A stretch of 64,000 nt of DNA from Solidesulfovibrio alcoholivorans DSM 5433. Its GTDB lineage: Bacteria > Desulfobacterota > Desulfovibrionia > Desulfovibrionales > Desulfovibrionaceae. The translations under genes were made by a program, and so were the position numbers. Below, piece by piece: positions 61,656 to 64,000 of this stretch (the stretch's first letter is position 1; each line of letters opens with the position of its first letter). The notes below the pieces were generated by a model, which did not search any database, was not told the DNA's origin, and saw only the letters and a list, made by a program, of their open reading frames with translations. The DNA is taken from positions 124,001-188,000 of the forward strand of contig NZ_JNJA01000003.1 of NCBI RefSeq assembly GCF_000702665.1, written 5' to 3'.

Positions 61656-62921
61656 TCAGTCTCTCCCAGTCGGTGTATCGGTCGCCCCGCGCCAGAAGCG
61701 AACCACGTCCGCCGGAGTCTCCCGTTCGCGCAGCACCGTGAACCGCCCGCCCCGCGCCGCGATCACCCGGGGCATCTGCCGGCTGTTGTAGCGCGACCAC
61801 ATGGCCAGGGTGTAGGCACCCACGTCTTCCAGAACCACGAGGTCCCCGGGCGCAAGTTCCGGCAGCCGCGCCCGCCAGACCGGAAAATCCCCGGAGAAGC
61901 ACAGCGGCCCGGCCAGATGCCAACGGTACGCGCGGCCGCCCTTGTCCCGTCCGTCCGGGGTCAGCGCCCGCGTACGGTGGGGCCAGTTTCGGGGATTGTA
62001 GCACTCGCGCACGAACATGTCCGCGCCGAGGTGCAGCACGGCCGTCCTGTGTCCGGGCTGGCGCTTGACGTATTCCACCCGGCTTGCGGCCACGGCGCTG
62101 GGCGCGTGGAGAAAACGCCCGAATTCCGTGACGAGGCGGAAGCGGCCGGAAAAGAGCTCCGGGCAGCGCGCCGCCAGGGCGGCGGCGTAGGCTTCGGGAG
62201 TCGGCGGCGCGTCCGTGTCGCGGTAGGCCACGGGCAGGCCGCCGCCGAAGTCGAAGCAGCGCACCCGCCGCGCTCCCAGCGTGCGGTCGATTTCCCCGGC
62301 CAGGTCGTAGACCGCGCCCACGCCCGCAACGAGCAGGTCCAGCGGGCAGCCCTGGGACCCTATGTGCACGTGCAGCCCGTCGAGCCAGGGGAAACGGGCA
62401 AAGGCCGCGAGAATGGCCTCGCGCTGCGCCAGGGGCACGCCGAATTTGGAATAGTCCCCTGCCACGCTCGTGGCCCGGATACGGCCGAGGCCGACCTGCG
62501 GATTGACGCGAAGCCCGGCCTGCGGCGCGATGCCGAGCGAAGCCGCCAGATCGCCCAGGCGGGCAAGTTCCTCGAAATTGTCGGCATTGACGCGGATGCC
62601 GCACGCAAGCGCCAAGCGCAGCTCCTCCACGGTCTTGGCCGGCGAATCGAACACGATGTGCGAGGACTTCACTCCCGCCTCCAGGGCGAGATGGATTTCC
62701 GGCAAGCTCGCGGCCTCGGCCCCGGCGCCGAGCCCGGCGAGAAAGGCCAGGACCGGTGGCAGCGGGTTGGCCTTGACCGCGGCCGCGGCCAGCGCGTGCG
62801 GCCCGAAAGCCGCGACCACCTCCGCGAGCCGGCGTTCCAGCAGGTCCAGGTCGTAGAGCACGAAGGCCGTGTCGTCTTCCCGGACCATGCCGGCAGCAAG
62901 CGCCTTGCGCACGAGTTCCAT
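61656..62921 (-). CDS. Fold-III PLP-dependent decarboxylase (LysA-like)
   Basis: A 421-residue relative of diaminopimelate/ornithine decarboxylases. The PLP lysine is in AAAVKANPLPPVLAFLAGLG near residue 50. HVHIGSQGCPLDL, FDFGGGLPVAYR, TEFGRFLHAPSAVAAS, GPLCFSGDF and VGAYTLAMWSRYNSRQMPRV are family blocks. It differs from lysA at 55240, notably TEFGR in place of LEPGR, so its substrate is probably different. The gene upstream is a permease, 32 bp away. Confidence 0.85.
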   Translation of the reverse strand: MELVRKALAAGMVREDDTAFVLYDLDLLERRLAEVVAAFGPHALAAAAVKANPLPPVLAFLAGLGAGAEAASLPEIHLALEAGVKSSHIVFDSPAKTVEELRLALACGIRVNADNFEELARLGDLAASLGIAPQAGLRVNPQVGLGRIRATSVAGDYSKFGVPLAQREAILAAFARFPWLDGLHVHIGSQGCPLDLLVAGVGAVYDLAGEIDRTLGARRVRCFDFGGGLPVAYRDTDAPPTPEAYAAALAARCPELFSGRFRLVTEFGRFLHAPSAVAASRVEYVKRQPGHRTAVLHLGADMFVRECYNPRNWPHRTRALTPDGRDKGGRAYRWHLAGPLCFSGDFPVWRARLPELAPGDLVVLEDVGAYTLAMWSRYNSRQMPRVIAARGGRFTVLRERETPADVVRFWRGATDTPTGRD

Positions 62922-62953
62922 AGATCCGTCCTTCCTCGGGGCAGCGCCCAGTG

Positions 62954-64000
62954 TCATCCCCGGAACAACCAAAACCCCGACACCACGAGGGTGGCGAGCG
63001 TCACGGGCACGCCGACCCGGGCGTGTTCGCGAAAACCCAGGCGCACGCCGAGCGCCGCCGCCTGGTCGGCCACGATCAGGTTGGCGAGGCTGCCGGGGAG
63101 CAGCAGGTTGCCGGCCAGGGTGCTCGAAACGGCCAGAAGCGTCGCCTGCTGCGGGCTTTCGTGTCCGGGCAGCAGCAGCATCACGGCCGGCACGTTGGAG
63201 ACGATGTTGGAAATGGCGGCCGTGGCCGCAAAAAGCCAGCCGGGGCGGGCGAGGTCGATGCCGGCGCGGCCCAGGCCGTCGTGGAGATCGGTCAGGAACC
63301 CTGCCGCAGCCACCTCGCGGTTGACCACGAAAAGCCCCAGAAAAAGAAGCAACAACTGCCAGTCCACAAGCGATAGCGTCTCGCGCGAGGTCATGCGCCG
63401 GCTGAGGAGCAGCGCTCCGGCGCAGCCAAGGGCCACGTTCTCGCGCGGCGCGCCGCCAAAGCAGAAAAAGGCCATGCACACGCCAAGAGCCGCCAGCCCC
63501 TTGGCCGACTGCCAGGCGTGAAACGGCGGCGCGGCAACGGAGAGCGTCAGGCGCGGGCCGGCGAAACGCCCCCGGTAGGCCACGACCACGCCCGCGAAGG
63601 CCAGCGCCAGGGACGCGGCCACACAGGGCCAGACTGCCGCGAGGTAGCCGAGGAAGGGAAGCCCGGCAACCTGGCCGATGAGCATGTTCTGCGGGTTGCC
63701 GATCAGGGTCGCGGCCGAGCCGATGTTGGCGGCGAGCGCCAGCCCGACGAGGTACGGCAGCGGGGAAAGGCCCCGGGCGAGGGTCGCCTCGACCAGGATC
63801 GGGGCCATGGCCAGGCAGACGATGTCGTTGGCGAGAACGGCCGAAAGCAGCGCGGCGGCGAGCATGACGCGGGCTAAGAGTCCCGCGGGTGAGGCCGTGG
63901 CGGCGATGATGCGGCGGCTGACGGCGGTGTAGAACCCGCCCAGGCGCAACTGCGCCGAAACGACCATGAGCCCGAAGAGCAAGGCCAGCGTGGGGGCGTC
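62954..64000 (-). CDS. ArsB/SLC13-like membrane permease (N-terminus cut by window edge)
   Basis: About 348 residues visible, continuing beyond base 64000. It is a polytopic transporter with helical-hairpin motifs: AAALLSAVLANDIVCLAMAP and GLALAANIGSAATLIGNPQN in the first half, AATAAISNIVSNVPAVMLLL and VSSTLAGNLLLPGSLANLIV in the second. This repeated SNP/Asn-Asp pattern is typical of the ion-transporter superfamily (ArsB, CitM, NhaD, SLC13). The substrate is uncertain. It likely forms an operon with the PLP decarboxylase. Confidence 0.85.
   Translation of the reverse strand, partial: DAPTLALLFGLMVVSAQLRLGGFYTAVSRRIIAATASPAGLLARVMLAAALLSAVLANDIVCLAMAPILVEATLARGLSPLPYLVGLALAANIGSAATLIGNPQNMLIGQVAGLPFLGYLAAVWPCVAASLALAFAGVVVAYRGRFAGPRLTLSVAAPPFHAWQSAKGLAALGVCMAFFCFGGAPRENVALGCAGALLLSRRMTSRETLSLVDWQLLLLFLGLFVVNREVAAAGFLTDLHDGLGRAGIDLARPGWLFAATAAISNIVSNVPAVMLLLPGHESPQQATLLAVSSTLAGNLLLPGSLANLIVADQAAALGVRLGFREHARVGVPVTLATLVVSGFWLFRG

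Overview
The window is about 64 kb of a GC-rich, densely packed chromosome from a delta-proteobacterial sulfate reducer of the Desulfovibrio/Solidesulfovibrio type. That placement is an inference. It rests on the flagellar gene order (fliR-flhB-flhA-flhF-flhG-fliA-cheY-fliL), the delta-type CheA, many signalling genes, the hydrogenase maturation gene hypE, and short GC-rich palindromes of the kind I associate with this group. No rRNA, tRNA, CRISPR array or complete insertion sequence is visible.

Layout. 1-8.3 kb: signalling genes, namely a chemoreceptor cut by the left edge, a TPR protein, an HD-GYP-type phosphodiesterase and a 1292-residue class I adenylate cyclase carrying a pentapeptide-repeat block. 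8.3-14.2 kb, minus strand: a two-gene cassette (winged-helix-like protein plus YdjM-like membrane protein) bracketed by inverted palindromic repeats, then a housekeeping run rsfS-gpmI-zinc ribbon-M50 protease-HTH/Zn-ribbon-pgm in which the regulator has no stop codon before pgm. 14.3-21.1 kb, plus strand: phenylacetate-CoA ligase with a tandem-ACT protein, an SGNH protein, RtcB and a BarA-like hybrid kinase. 21.2-30.5 kb, minus strand: dapB, hypE, and a chemosensory operon (soluble double-hairpin receptor, cheA, cheW, cheR, cheB), preceded by a DedA protein. 30.7-43.7 kb, plus strand: cheD, an HDOD protein, a TtcA-like enzyme, an M23 peptidase, the flagellar export, placement and sigma-28 genes, cheY, fliL and three small lineage-type genes.

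43.7-45.3 kb is the clear foreign patch. It is an AT-rich insertion with one family 2-like glycosyltransferase, bounded by 56-bp direct repeats (55/56 identical). The repeat is the 3' end of the upstream gene and also contains a promoter-like sequence for downstream ubiD, so both neighbours kept their sequence. No integrase is encoded inside.

45.3-64 kb returns to core genes: ubiD, tag, a DUF488 gene, a methyltransferase, uvrC, a LOG-like gene, a HIT protein, lapA, mutS, lysA, an SGNH hydrolase, a cupin, an amphi-Trp protein, an FMN dehydrogenase, a LysM/EF-hand lipoprotein, a TPR protein with an eight-fold TPINAP repeat, a degenerate receiver, a LysA-like decarboxylase, and a permease cut by the right edge.

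The most unusual items are the glycosyltransferase element, the in-frame regulator-pgm junction, the MshEN-like repeats inside CheA, the double-hairpin receptor, the AT-rich patch inside flhB, and FlhF with altered G-motifs. No wholly new defence or metabolic system is evident.
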